From an uncultured Clostridia bacterium (lineage in GTDB: Bacteria > Bacillota > Clostridia > Christensenellales > Pumilibacteraceae): DNA of 64,000 nucleotides. The stretch spans positions 62,001 to 126,000 of the forward strand of contig CALVYT010000038.1 of the NCBI GenBank assembly GCA_944372345.1, written 5' to 3'. Under the pieces are notes generated by a model. The model worked only from the letters and a program-made list of their open reading frames with translations. It made no database searches and was not told where the DNA came from. The number at the start of each line of letters is the position of its first letter. Positions within the stretch are counted from its first letter, which is position 1. This document shows positions 24,752 to 33,426 of the stretch, one piece after another. The translations under genes and the position numbers were made by a program.

Positions 24752-25522
24752 TTGAGGACGGCGATAATAAGCAAACGCAGCCTGGCGGCGGTCGCGATAG
24801 CCGTGGCACTGATAGCGGCGGCTTCGGCAGCGGTCGCGACGACGGACAGCGCCTGCGTATATCTCGGGTACAGCCCGCGGCTCGTGCCGGTGTATTCGGT
24901 GGAGAGAGAGGACAAGGTCGTGGCGTTGACGTTCGACGCCGCGTGGGGCGCGGAGCGCACGCCGGATATACTGGCGACGATAGAGGAGTACGACGTGTGC
25001 GCGACGTTCTTTTCCGTCGGTATGTGGGCGGAGAAATACCCGGATCGGCTCAAAGCGCTGTATGACAGCGGGCGGTTCGAGATAGGCACGCACAGCAACA
25101 CTCACCCCGATATGGGCGGAATGAGCGCGAGCGACATAAAAGACGAGCTGACCTTGTCCTGCGACATCATAGAGCGCGTGACGGGCGAGCGCCCCGAACT
25201 GTTCCGCCCTCCTTACGGGTCGTACAGCGACGTGCTGATCGAAACGGCGTCGGAGCTCGGGCTGATCACCGTGCAGTGGGACGTGGATACCCTCGACTGG
25301 AAGGGGCTTTCCGCGGGCGAGATAGCCGAAAGAGTGCTCGGGTCGGTGAGAAACGGCAGCATCGTGCTGATGCACAACAACGGCGAGCATACCGTCGAAG
25401 CGCTGCCGCTCATACTCGAAGGGCTGAAATGCATGGGATATACCTGCATGAAAGCGGGCGATATGATATACAGAGATAACTATACGATAGACCATACAGG
25501 AAGACAGATAAGGAGCGTATGA
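24752..25522 (+). CDS. Polysaccharide deacetylase (CE4/NodB), exported
   Basis: 256 residues from TTG 24752, which has GGAG 7 nt upstream; the frame is open further upstream but that part overlaps the terminator. The N-terminus is a signal or anchor helix (LAAVAIAVALIAAASAAVA). The NodB domain shows motif 1 as LTFDAAWGAE, with Ala where TFDDG enzymes have the second Asp, motif 2 HSNTHP (metal His pair), motif 3 RPPYG and LMHNNGEHTVEALP at the end. The TFDAAWG form is known in Clostridial PdaA/PdaB-like proteins. The likely role is peptidoglycan or spore cell-wall modification. A TATAAT at 24733-24738 lies just ahead. The next gene starts 1 bp after its stop. Confidence 0.88.
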   Translation: MRTAIISKRSLAAVAIAVALIAAASAAVATTDSACVYLGYSPRLVPVYSVEREDKVVALTFDAAWGAERTPDILATIEEYDVCATFFSVGMWAEKYPDRLKALYDSGRFEIGTHSNTHPDMGGMSASDIKDELTLSCDIIERVTGERPELFRPPYGSYSDVLIETASELGLITVQWDVDTLDWKGLSAGEIAERVLGSVRNGSIVLMHNNGEHTVEALPLILEGLKCMGYTCMKAGDMIYRDNYTIDHTGRQIRSV

Positions 25523-25523
25523 C

Positions 25524-26204
25524 ATGACAAGCGAAGATCGCACGACGACGAACAGGGTACACCTTTGCGGCGAGATAGTCTCGCAGCCGGTGATGACGCA
25601 CGAGATATGCGGCGAAGGGTTTTACGAGTTTCTCGTGAGCGTACCGAGATTGAGCAGCCAGCGGGACGTGATCCCCGTGACGGCGGCGGAGCGGCTGCTC
25701 TGCGGCGCAGACCTCAAAGAGGGCGACAGGATAGCCGTAGACGGACAGTTCAGGAGCTACAACAAAATGACGGATAACCGTTCCAAGCTGATGCTGACGG
25801 TATTCGTTAAGGAATTTGCCGATCCCGATGACGGCGGTGTCAATCCTAATTTCGCGGAACTGACGGGATATATCTGCAAAGAGCCGATATACCGAACGAC
25901 GCCTCTCAACCGCGAGATATGCGATCTGCTGATAGCCGTCAACAGGGCGTTCAACAAGTCGGATTACATACCGTGTATCGCGTGGGGACGGAACGCGCGC
26001 TATTGCAGAACGCTGCCCGTGGGGACTAAGTTGTGTATAGCGGGGCGCATACAGTCGCGGCAGTATGTGAAAAAACTGTCCGAGGAAGAGTCCGAAACAC
26101 GCACGGCATACGAAATATCCGTGGGGAGGATAGAAACTGTACATACTGAACTGCGCGAAGAGGACGGCTGCGCGGCGACCACCCGCGACGAGCCCTCTGC
26201 GTGA
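25524..26204 (+). CDS. SSB-like protein with two OB folds
   Basis: 226 residues containing two tandem OB-fold units: NRVHLCGEIVSQPVM through about residue 105 and AELTGYICKEPIYR to the end. The second has NRAFNKSDYIPCIAWG, the SSB/PriB-type strand pattern. It lacks the acidic C-terminal tip of true SSB. It is probably a single-stranded nucleic-acid binding protein; replication or recombination is an inference. AGGAG lies 8 nt before the ATG. The coupling to a polysaccharide deacetylase is unexplained. Confidence 0.75.
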   Translation: MTSEDRTTTNRVHLCGEIVSQPVMTHEICGEGFYEFLVSVPRLSSQRDVIPVTAAERLLCGADLKEGDRIAVDGQFRSYNKMTDNRSKLMLTVFVKEFADPDDGGVNPNFAELTGYICKEPIYRTTPLNREICDLLIAVNRAFNKSDYIPCIAWGRNARYCRTLPVGTKLCIAGRIQSRQYVKKLSEEESETRTAYEISVGRIETVHTELREEDGCAATTRDEPSA

Positions 26205-26240
26205 AAACAGTGCGCGTCCTGCGCGGGACAAGCGCAGAGT

Positions 26241-26294
26241 AAAACGGCGGCGTTTCCGGAGATCGGGAACGCCGCCGTTGTTTTCCGTTGTTTT
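26241..26294. terminator. Bidirectional terminator between convergent genes
   Basis: A 15-bp stem, AACGGCGGCGTTTCC (26243-26257) with GGGAACGCCGCCGTT (26265-26279), is flanked by AAAA on the left and TTTT-containing sequence on the right. It can serve both the SSB-like gene and the minus-strand gene at 26303. Confidence 0.85.
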
Positions 26295-26302
26295 ATATAA
26301 GG

Positions 26303-28837
26303 TCAGTCTATCTTTTTTCTGCGTTTGACGAACACGATCACTAGCACGGCGAGGAACAGTACGACGACCGCAGCCACTATAAACATTACCACCTGATACC
26401 AGCCCGCTTCCGTCATCCGCACCTGCGAGGTGAGCAGCCAGCATTCGCGGACGGTCCCTTCTTCGTCCGTATAGCGCACGCGGGTGTATTCTTCCGATTT
26501 GGTATAGTCGCCGATCACTTCGACGGGAGTGCCGTCCGCGACGGTCATACCGTTTTCGACGTAATTGCCGCCGACGAGATCGTAGCATACCGCTCTGCCG
26601 TCGGGCGCGTGCACTTCGCCGTTATACCGCGGCTCGATCTGACTGCCGCTCCTGTCCGACATCACGCTTATGCGCACATACCCGTCGTATTGTCCGCTTT
26701 CTTCGTCCACGATCACGCGGTACCATCTCTCTCCGTCGCTGTCGCGGTAATCGCCGACGAACGGCGCGAGAGTGAATTCCGCGTTCGTTTCCGCCGCGTA
26801 CACCTCCGCGTCTTCGGAGAGCGAAAGCCCGGGGGCGGAGAGAGAAGGATACTTGCGGATGACCGTTCCGCTGATCCTTACGTATCTGCGCAGGTCGGCG
26901 CCGTAGGCTTCTTCCGTTTTTTCATCCGTCATATACGCGCATTTTTCGAGGGCGCGGAGATCGACGTATCCGATCAGGCTCCCGCGCGTTTCCGATTCGA
27001 CTATCGCATAGCCGTAATCTGAATCTTCGTATGCGGCGACGAGTATGACGTAAGCTCCTTTTTCTATATCGCCGCTCGTAGAGGGGGATTCGACGGGGAA
27101 CGGATAGATTTCCGTAACGACCGCCGTGCGGTATATCTGCGCCGCTTCGTCTTTCGGGAGAGGCGCGCTCGTCATTGCGGCGTTCTCAAAATCCGAATAG
27201 TCGCCGTTTTTCATATCGGTCAGCGCGCTGCTCGCGGGGACGATGTCCGTCGCTCCCGAGTATTTGCCGACGGTTATCATATCTCCGAACGAGATCGCGT
27301 AACCGTCGGAGGAAAATTCCGTTTCGCATATCTCGAACGCGGCGAGGTCTTTCGTATCTTGTACTTGTTCGGCTGCGCCGTAAACGCCGCCGGACAGTAT
27401 GTATGCGCTTATCCCGCCGTCCGTGAGGACGAACAGATCGCCCGCTCTGTCGGAATCTATGTCCGTTCCGCCCGCCGCGGTCACGCCCGTGCTTTCCGTC
27501 GCGAAGCCGTCCTCCGATGGGAAGTATTCCGTCACGCCGCCGTCCGAGCCGAGCGCGAAAACTCCGCCGTCGGGGCGCGCCGCGATCGCGGTAACGCCGC
27601 TTGTCACGCTTTCAGGCGTGCCTTGCGCGCGCGTATCGATAAAGAGCAGTTCTCCGCTTTCGGTCAGCACATACAGCGAGTCGGCAAGTATGTCGGCGGT
27701 ATCTACGCATATATCCGTTATTATCGCTCCCGCGTCGTAAGAAGCGACCTGATCGTTACCGTCGAATGCGACGACGTTTTTATCCGACGCGACGAACAGC
27801 GTTCCCGTATATCCGATCGCGGCGGCGGCAGGATTTTTGACGCGTATCTCGCTCTGCGAACCGTCGCGCATCACGGTGACTCTGTCGTTTCCGCCGTCGG
27901 CGAACGCCACCGTTCCTCTGCGGGAGGCGACGGAGATCTTTTCGGACATTGAAAGCAAGGGCTTGTCGTCGCCGAAGGCGTACAGCTTGCCTGCCGCGGT
28001 GGTGTAGTACGGTTCGCCGTCGAAGAAGGTCAGCGAAGTTATCCCGCCGACGGGTGATTCGGTAATATCTCCGCTTTCAAGGGAGAGGGAATAGAGCACG
28101 CTTTCCGTGGCAAAGACCAGTTCGTATTCGTTCGCCGCGGCAGCCGCGACCGTGTTGCCGTATGCGTTGAGATCGATCACAAGCATTTCGGGCGTATTTT
28201 CGTCGTCCGAAGCGGAAGCGTCATAGGCGAGCAGTGAGAAGCGGTAGCCGCCGGCGGTATCGCCGCGCTCTATGAGATACAGCGTGTCGCCGTAAGCCGC
28301 TCCGCCGACGAATTCGCAGCCGGAAGACGGCTGCAAGCCGCCGAGTTCGACTGCGGCGGAACTTTCCGCCGTCGGATCGATATACTTGACGGACGAATCG
28401 TAAATTTCGTAAAAGACGGGATTTCCGCCGTTTGTTCCCGCGGTCACCGCGGTCGTGGCGGCTCCGCAGAGGCGGATATATGTCTGCTCCGTATCGTTTT
28501 CCGTCAACGTGAGAACGGAGATCTTGTCGGCTTCATCGGCGGACGGGATCCCCGACAGCGCGATATTATCGTTTACGGAGGCGGTGCGCCCGGAAGAGGC
28601 GACGCGGGTCACTCCGCCGTCGTCGTCGAGAACGTAGATATATCCGCCGTCGGCTGCCGCCGCTTCGGGCGCGCTCATAACATAGCGGTAGGCGAGCGGC
28701 GCGGGCGGCTCGGCTTTTACGTCTGCGGCAAGAACGCCGCGCGCGGAAAAAGGGGAAATGGCGAGCGCCGAAAGCAGCGTCGCCGCGGACAGTATCGCGG
28801 CGAAAACCGCCGCTCGGATTTTACCCGCAGATATCAT
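26303..28837 (-). CDS. Exported protein: beta-propeller-like region, SH3-like domains, C-terminal anchor
   Basis: 844 residues. There is an N-terminal signal helix (AAVFAAILSAATLLSALAIS). Residues ~45-560 carry many short repeated strands such as GGYIYVLDDDGG, LYVLTESGELLFID and GGVFALGSDGGV, like propeller blades. At ~610-800 there are SH3b-like units (VIRKYPSLSAPG, GERWYRVIVDEE, GTPVEVIGDYTK). A transmembrane helix near 815-838 ends in KRRKKID. It is probably a membrane-anchored cell-wall-facing protein. No enzyme motif is recognised. The -10 box ends 8 nt before the ATG, so the mRNA may be leaderless. Confidence 0.7.
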   Translation of the reverse strand: MISAGKIRAAVFAAILSAATLLSALAISPFSARGVLAADVKAEPPAPLAYRYVMSAPEAAAADGGYIYVLDDDGGVTRVASSGRTASVNDNIALSGIPSADEADKISVLTLTENDTEQTYIRLCGAATTAVTAGTNGGNPVFYEIYDSSVKYIDPTAESSAAVELGGLQPSSGCEFVGGAAYGDTLYLIERGDTAGGYRFSLLAYDASASDDENTPEMLVIDLNAYGNTVAAAAANEYELVFATESVLYSLSLESGDITESPVGGITSLTFFDGEPYYTTAAGKLYAFGDDKPLLSMSEKISVASRRGTVAFADGGNDRVTVMRDGSQSEIRVKNPAAAAIGYTGTLFVASDKNVVAFDGNDQVASYDAGAIITDICVDTADILADSLYVLTESGELLFIDTRAQGTPESVTSGVTAIAARPDGGVFALGSDGGVTEYFPSEDGFATESTGVTAAGGTDIDSDRAGDLFVLTDGGISAYILSGGVYGAAEQVQDTKDLAAFEICETEFSSDGYAISFGDMITVGKYSGATDIVPASSALTDMKNGDYSDFENAAMTSAPLPKDEAAQIYRTAVVTEIYPFPVESPSTSGDIEKGAYVILVAAYEDSDYGYAIVESETRGSLIGYVDLRALEKCAYMTDEKTEEAYGADLRRYVRISGTVIRKYPSLSAPGLSLSEDAEVYAAETNAEFTLAPFVGDYRDSDGERWYRVIVDEESGQYDGYVRISVMSDRSGSQIEPRYNGEVHAPDGRAVCYDLVGGNYVENGMTVADGTPVEVIGDYTKSEEYTRVRYTDEEGTVRECWLLTSQVRMTEAGWYQVVMFIVAAVVVLFLAVLVIVFVKRRKKID

Positions 28838-28845
28838 ACCTTTGA

Positions 28846-28875
28846 ATTATACCACTTCCGGAGGGAAAAAGTAAA
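28846..28875 (-). promoter_or_regulatory. Promoter abutting the 844-residue gene
   Basis: On the minus strand TTTACT (28875-28870), 18-bp spacer, TATAAT (28851-28846). Only 8 nt separate it from the ATG at 28837. Confidence 0.6.
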
Positions 28876-28916
28876 CGATTTCGTAAATATTATGTAAATT
28901 ATTTTTCAAAAAGGTA

Positions 28917-28945
28917 TTTACAAATCACAAGCAATGTGTTATAAT
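28917..28945 (+). promoter_or_regulatory. Promoter of ppx-maf-mreB
   Basis: TTTACA (28917-28922), 17-bp spacer, TATAAT (28940-28945), 51 bp before the ppx start. GAAAGAAGGAG is the ribosome binding region. Confidence 0.8.
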
Positions 28946-28996
28946 ACCGTTAAGGTTAATGTGGTGGTATAAAGTCTTGAAGAAAGAAGGAGTCGT

Positions 28997-30523
28997 ATGG
29001 AAAAAATTGCCGTAATAGACATGGGGAGTAATCTGGCAAAGCTGATACTCGCTTATGTGCTCGAAGATGGTCATAACGACGGTCATTTCGTTGTGTTCGA
29101 CGAATTGCAGGAAACGGTAAGGCTCGGACAGGATATGGAACGCGACGGATATATCAAACCTTCGCGTATCGCCCAGGCGGTAAAGACGCTTAAAATGTTC
29201 AAGAAGCTGTGCGATACGAACAACGTGGACAAGGTATACGCCATTGCGACCAACGCCGTCCGCCGCGCCAAGAACCAGAAAAGTTTCCTCGAAGAGGTGA
29301 ATTCCACCTGCGGATTCAAGCTGAGGGTGCTGACCGACGAAGAGGAGACGCAGCTGATCTACCACGGCGTCATCAATTCGCTCGACATACCCAAAGGAGT
29401 AATCATAGATATCAGCGGGAGCAGCTTCCAGCTCGTGCAGTACAACAGGCGCAATATCCTGAACCGCACGACGCTGCCGTTCGGCGCGATAACGCTCAGC
29501 GATCTGTTCAATGACGGGACGAACCCTCCCGAACGCGTATCCGAGCTCATTGAGGAGTATATAGGCAACCAGCTCGCGGAGATCCCGTGGCTGCGCGAAA
29601 TAGAACCCGACGTCCAGCTTATAGGCGTGGGCGGGTCTTTCCGCAACCTCGCGACGATAAGCCAGCGGCTGCGCCGTTATCCGCTTTCCGCGATACACAA
29701 CTATCCGATAAGCAAAGAGGAGTTCCTGAACATTTACGATACGATACGCGTTCTGCCCGTGGATAAGCGCGCGAAGATCAAGGGGCTCAACGAAGAACGG
29801 GCGGATATATTCGTTGCCGCGCTCGCGGGGATAAAGTCGTTCTTCGACTGCACGAACTTCACGGGGGCGGTGGTTTCCGCGTCCGGTATACGCGAGGGCA
29901 TAATGTTCAATCACGCGGTGCCGACGACGTTGGAAAAACCGATAGGCGATATCGTCGCTCACTCCGTATATACGCAGCTGTACTACTGCGATCAGAACAT
30001 CAAGCACTGCGAGCAGGTGTGCAATCTTTCGATAATGCTCTATAAACAGCTCCGCGTGCTCCACAAACTTCCGAGAATGTACGTCAAAGTGTTGCGCGTC
30101 GCGGCGCTGATGCACGACATCGGCGTGCGGCTCAAATATTACGCGCACAACAAGCATTCGTTCTACTTTATTCTCAATTCCACGTTGTACGGGCTGTCCC
30201 ACCGCGATATGGTGCTCGCGGCGTTCGTCGCGCTCGGTCATCATCCCGCGGAGTTCAATATGCAGGAGTGGAATAAATATAAGGATATAGTGCAGGAAGA
30301 GGATCTTGCCGCGGTGATGAAGCTGTCCGTGATCCTTCGGATAGCCGAATCGCTCGACCGTTCGATGAGCGGCGGCATCAAGTCCATCAACTGCGACGTG
30401 CTCGGAGATTCCGTGATAATGAAAACGGAAGCGGAGGGCGACTGCTCTCTCGAGATCAAGGACGCGCTTTCAGCGCGCGCCGAGTTCGCGAAGGCATACA
30501 AGAAAAATCTCGACATACTCTGA
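28997..30523 (+). CDS. ppx: Ppx/GppA phosphatase with HD domain
   Basis: 508 residues. The N-terminal ASKHA-fold phosphatase has AVIDMGSNLAKLIL, ATNAVRRAKN and VLTDEEETQLIYHG, followed by IIDISGSSFQLVQ, and matches exopolyphosphatase/pppGpp phosphohydrolase. The C-terminal ~190 residues are an HD-type helical domain (RVAALMHDIGVRLKYYAHNKH). In this family the substrates are polyphosphate or guanosine pentaphosphate; which one applies here is not clear. Its stop overlaps the maf start (TGATG). Confidence 0.92.
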   Translation: MEKIAVIDMGSNLAKLILAYVLEDGHNDGHFVVFDELQETVRLGQDMERDGYIKPSRIAQAVKTLKMFKKLCDTNNVDKVYAIATNAVRRAKNQKSFLEEVNSTCGFKLRVLTDEEETQLIYHGVINSLDIPKGVIIDISGSSFQLVQYNRRNILNRTTLPFGAITLSDLFNDGTNPPERVSELIEEYIGNQLAEIPWLREIEPDVQLIGVGGSFRNLATISQRLRRYPLSAIHNYPISKEEFLNIYDTIRVLPVDKRAKIKGLNEERADIFVAALAGIKSFFDCTNFTGAVVSASGIREGIMFNHAVPTTLEKPIGDIVAHSVYTQLYYCDQNIKHCEQVCNLSIMLYKQLRVLHKLPRMYVKVLRVAALMHDIGVRLKYYAHNKHSFYFILNSTLYGLSHRDMVLAAFVALGHHPAEFNMQEWNKYKDIVQEEDLAAVMKLSVILRIAESLDRSMSGGIKSINCDVLGDSVIMKTEAEGDCSLEIKDALSARAEFAKAYKKNLDIL

Positions 30524-31074
30524 TGAAACTCATTCTCGCGTCTGCGTCGCCGCGCCGCGCGGAACTTGTGCGCAGACTGGGGCTTGCGGTCGTCATACGT
30601 CCTGCGGACGTGGGCGAAGTCGCTCTCGGCGACTGTGAAAGCACGGCGGCGGCGAACGCGCGGCTCAAAGCGCTTGCCGTCGATCCCGACGGCGGGGTCG
30701 TTCTCGGCGCGGACACGGTGGTGTCGTCCGCCGACGGCAGTCCGCTCGGGAAACCGCGCTCGGAAGAGGACGCCTTTGCAATGCTGAAAGATCTGTGCGG
30801 CAGATCGCATACCGTCGTTACGGCGGTGTGCCTGACGGACGGAAAGAAAACGGTCGAAGCCGCGGAAAAGACGGAAGTGACGTTCGCGCCGTTCGACGAA
30901 GCGCTCGTAAGGGCGTATATAGCGACGGGAAAACCGTTCGATAAAGCGGGCGGGTACGGCATACAGGACGAAGAACTTGCGCCGCTCGTCGAAAAGATCA
31001 CGGGAGATTACGACAACGTGGTCGGCTTGCCTGTAAAGCTGGTCGGCCGCTTGCTTTGGGAGAACTTTTTATGA
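30523..31074 (+). CDS. maf: Maf family nucleotide pyrophosphatase
   Basis: 183 residues beginning LILASASPRRAEL (Maf phosphate-binding motif), with LGADTVV, GKPRSEEDA and KAGGYGIQD. It hydrolyses non-canonical or pyrimidine NTPs and is linked to division arrest in Bacillus. The maf-mreB order is conserved in Firmicutes. Its stop overlaps the mreB start (ATGA). Confidence 0.94.
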   Translation: MKLILASASPRRAELVRRLGLAVVIRPADVGEVALGDCESTAAANARLKALAVDPDGGVVLGADTVVSSADGSPLGKPRSEEDAFAMLKDLCGRSHTVVTAVCLTDGKKTVEAAEKTEVTFAPFDEALVRAYIATGKPFDKAGGYGIQDEELAPLVEKITGDYDNVVGLPVKLVGRLLWENFL

Positions 31075-32081
31075 CGGAAGAGCTTGCAATATCGCTCGGA
31101 ACATCCAATACTTCGATATTTATGCCGGGAAACGGCATAGTGCTTTGCGAGCCTTCGGTCATCGCGTACGACGGTAAGCCGGAGCGCCGCCGCGTAAAAG
31201 CGGTGGGAAAGAGCGCCGCCGCGATGGAAGGGCGCGCTTCGGACAGGATAAACGTGATCCGCCCCGTCGAGGACGGAGTGATCGCCAATGCGGACGCCTG
31301 CCGCGACATGCTGACGGCGTTCCTTCTTAAAGTAGTCTGCCCCGGGTTGTTCGGACCGAAGATCAGGGCTGTCGTCGGCATACCCGTCGGACTTTCTCTC
31401 GAAGAACGCCGCGTCTACGACGACGTGTTTGCCAAAGCGGGCTGCACTTATGTGACGATGGTGGAGAACGCCATGCTGTCCGCGATAGGCGCGGGGCTGC
31501 CCGTGCATACGCACAAGAGCAGTCTGATCGTCGACATAGGCGGCGGCATGACGGAGATCGCCGTAATCTCTCTCGCGTCCATTGTCAGCGGCTGCGCGAT
31601 AAACGTCGGCGGCGATATGATGGATAAAGCGCTGCGCGACTTCATTATGGGCAAATACGACTTCGGCGTCGGAACGGAAACGATAAAACGCATCAAGAGC
31701 CGTATCGGCAGCCTGTATTCCAACGACAAAACGGGACTGCTCGTGTCGGGTACGGACATCGCGGCGCGCGCTCCCGCCAATTTCAGGGTGAGGGCGACGG
31801 ACGTTATGGAAGCGCTGATGCCGTACTATCTGCGCATAGCGGACGCGGTTGACAGCATTCTGCAGGTGCTCCCGCCCGAGACCGCCGCGGACATAAGCAC
31901 GGACGGCGTGCACGTTACCGGCGGCGCGAGCAAGATCCTCGGACTGGATAAACTTATGTTCGGCAGGCTCAATCTTCCCGTCATCGTACATAACGACGCG
32001 GAGTACGCGACAGTGCTCGGCGGCGGCAAGCTGCTTGAAAACGCGGTGCTTCTCGGCGAGATAACGGGCAAGAGGGCGTGA
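31071..32081 (+). CDS. mreB: MreB-like actin homologue
   Basis: 336 residues of the MreB/Mbl family: SLGTSNTSIFMPG, VGIPVGLSLEERR, VDIGGGMTEIAVISL and VHVTGGASKI. It polymerises under the membrane and guides lateral wall synthesis. GGGAGA precedes the ATG at 31071 by 7 nt; the frame upstream lies in maf. The mreC and mreD genes that usually follow are absent; a terminator follows instead. Confidence 0.9.
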   Translation: MTEELAISLGTSNTSIFMPGNGIVLCEPSVIAYDGKPERRRVKAVGKSAAAMEGRASDRINVIRPVEDGVIANADACRDMLTAFLLKVVCPGLFGPKIRAVVGIPVGLSLEERRVYDDVFAKAGCTYVTMVENAMLSAIGAGLPVHTHKSSLIVDIGGGMTEIAVISLASIVSGCAINVGGDMMDKALRDFIMGKYDFGVGTETIKRIKSRIGSLYSNDKTGLLVSGTDIAARAPANFRVRATDVMEALMPYYLRIADAVDSILQVLPPETAADISTDGVHVTGGASKILGLDKLMFGRLNLPVIVHNDAEYATVLGGGKLLENAVLLGEITGKRA

Positions 32082-32165
32082 TCCCGTAAGGTTTACGTCT
32101 CCGCCGGAAAAGCCGCCGCGGCCGTAACGACCGTTGCGCGGCAACATAGGAATAAGAACAGACGG

Positions 32166-32191
32166 CGCGTCCGCTTCGGCGGGCGCGTTTT
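32166..32191 (+). terminator. Terminator of ppx-maf-mreB
   Basis: CGCGTCCGC pairs with GCGGGCGCG across a TTCG tetraloop, followed by TTTT. It lies 85 bp after the mreB stop. Confidence 0.75.
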
Positions 32192-32213
32192 GCGTTTCGT
32201 TTTCGCGTTTAGG

Positions 32214-32266
32214 AAGCGGTCGATCGCCGAACGGTCGTACTCGTTCGGAAAGTCCGGCGACCGCTT
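32214..32266 (+). other. Nested hairpin upstream of minD
   Basis: The outer stem is AAGCGGTCG (32214-32222) with CGACCGCTT (32258-32266); the inner stem is CCGAAC (32227-32232) with GTTCGG (32243-32248). There is no T tract after it. It may be an RNA leader or DNA-binding site. Confidence 0.45.
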
Positions 32267-32349
32267 TGCCGTTTCGGTCATACTTCGTCATCATTCGGCG
32301 TATCATATCATTCTCCGCGCCGCGTATCGTGGTATCATACGACGAGAAT

Positions 32350-33138
32350 ATGGCGAGGACATTTGTGATCACAAGCGGAAAGGGCGGCGTGGGAAAGACT
32401 ACGCTGACGGCGACGCTCGGGCGTATATTCGCGTCTATGGGCGAGCGCACCGTCGCGCTCGACGCGGATCTCGGGCTGAACAATCTCGACGTGCTGGTCG
32501 GGGCGGATATGCGTGTGGTATATGACATCGTGGACGTTGCGGAGGGCAAGTGCCGTATGAACCAGGCGCTGATACGCGACATGGACGAACCGGGTTTTTA
32601 CATACTGCCGGGCGCGCACAGCCGCGACCGATCCGCCCTGAACGCGCAGAGCATGAAGGAAATAGTACAGCGGCTCGCGCGCAGTTTCGAGATCGTGCTC
32701 GTGGACTGCCCTGCGGGGATAGACGGGGGATTTCGCCGCGCCGTAGAGCCGTGCGACGAGGCGGTGCTCGTGACTACGCCGCATATCAGCAGCGTGCGCG
32801 ACGCCGAAACGGTCCTGCGCATTTTGCGCGCGGGCGGTATCGACCGCGTTTACACCGTCGTGAACAGAGTTCGGGGAGATCTCGTCGTGTCCGGCGAAAT
32901 GCTGTCGCGCAGCGATGTGGAACGGCTGCTCGGAACGGAAGTTTACGGTATGATCCCCGAGGACGACGGGATGAATCTTCTGAGCAACTCGTTTGACTAC
33001 GGTATGGGCGCGGGCGTTTCGGCGTGCGGCGCGCTCGCGCGCGGCATACTGTCCGGCACTCCCGAAGTTTTCGATCTCACAAAAAAATACAGAGGACTGT
33101 TCGGCGGAATAAAAAGGAGGATGAAACGCAGATTATGA
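32350..33138 (+). CDS. minD: MinD septum-site ATPase
   Basis: 262 residues. It has the deviant Walker A KGGVGKTT, DADLGLNNLD and VLVDCPAGIDGGF, and a C-terminal basic amphipathic end (GLFGGIKRRMKRRL) for membrane binding. It positions the division site with MinE, whose gene overlaps its stop. The ATG at 32350 matches the family N-terminus (TFVITSGKGG). No minC is present in the window. Confidence 0.93.
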   Translation: MARTFVITSGKGGVGKTTLTATLGRIFASMGERTVALDADLGLNNLDVLVGADMRVVYDIVDVAEGKCRMNQALIRDMDEPGFYILPGAHSRDRSALNAQSMKEIVQRLARSFEIVLVDCPAGIDGGFRRAVEPCDEAVLVTTPHISSVRDAETVLRILRAGGIDRVYTVVNRVRGDLVVSGEMLSRSDVERLLGTEVYGMIPEDDGMNLLSNSFDYGMGAGVSACGALARGILSGTPEVFDLTKKYRGLFGGIKRRMKRRL

Positions 33139-33389
33139 AAGCGGACGTTTCGGATAAACTCAGATCGTATCTTCTCGGGGCGAGAGCAAAGTCGCTCTCC
33201 GCGCTGCTCGCGCTCATACGCTCCGATCTCAAAAAACTGCTTTCCGAATATATGGCGCTCTCCGGAGAAATGTCCATTGTCGCCGATATCGACGAGAGCG
33301 GCAGGGAAATACTGTTCCATCTGGACTTTTCCGCGGACGAGGTATACGACGTCGGGGATATGCTCGTCACGCGCTCGGAGTTTGCATAA
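33135..33389 (+). CDS. minE: MinE-like cell division topological factor
   Basis: 84 residues, the normal MinE length. The stretch LLALIRSDLKKLLSEYM matches the MinD-interacting helix, and IDESGREILFHLDF the beta-strands of the topological domain. The ATG overlaps the minD stop (ATGA). It makes MinD oscillate or release from the membrane. Confidence 0.83.
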   Translation: MKADVSDKLRSYLLGARAKSLSALLALIRSDLKKLLSEYMALSGEMSIVADIDESGREILFHLDFSADEVYDVGDMLVTRSEFA

Positions 33390-33426
33390 GCGGCATATGC
33401 GTGACGCAATACGCGTAAAATAGAGG

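Larger units (their letters stand above)
32082..32349. other. Intergenic region before minD
   Basis: No gene supported. It contains a terminator (32166-32191), a second nested hairpin (32214-32266) and a weak TATCAT -10-like box (32333-32338) close to minD. Confidence 0.55.
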
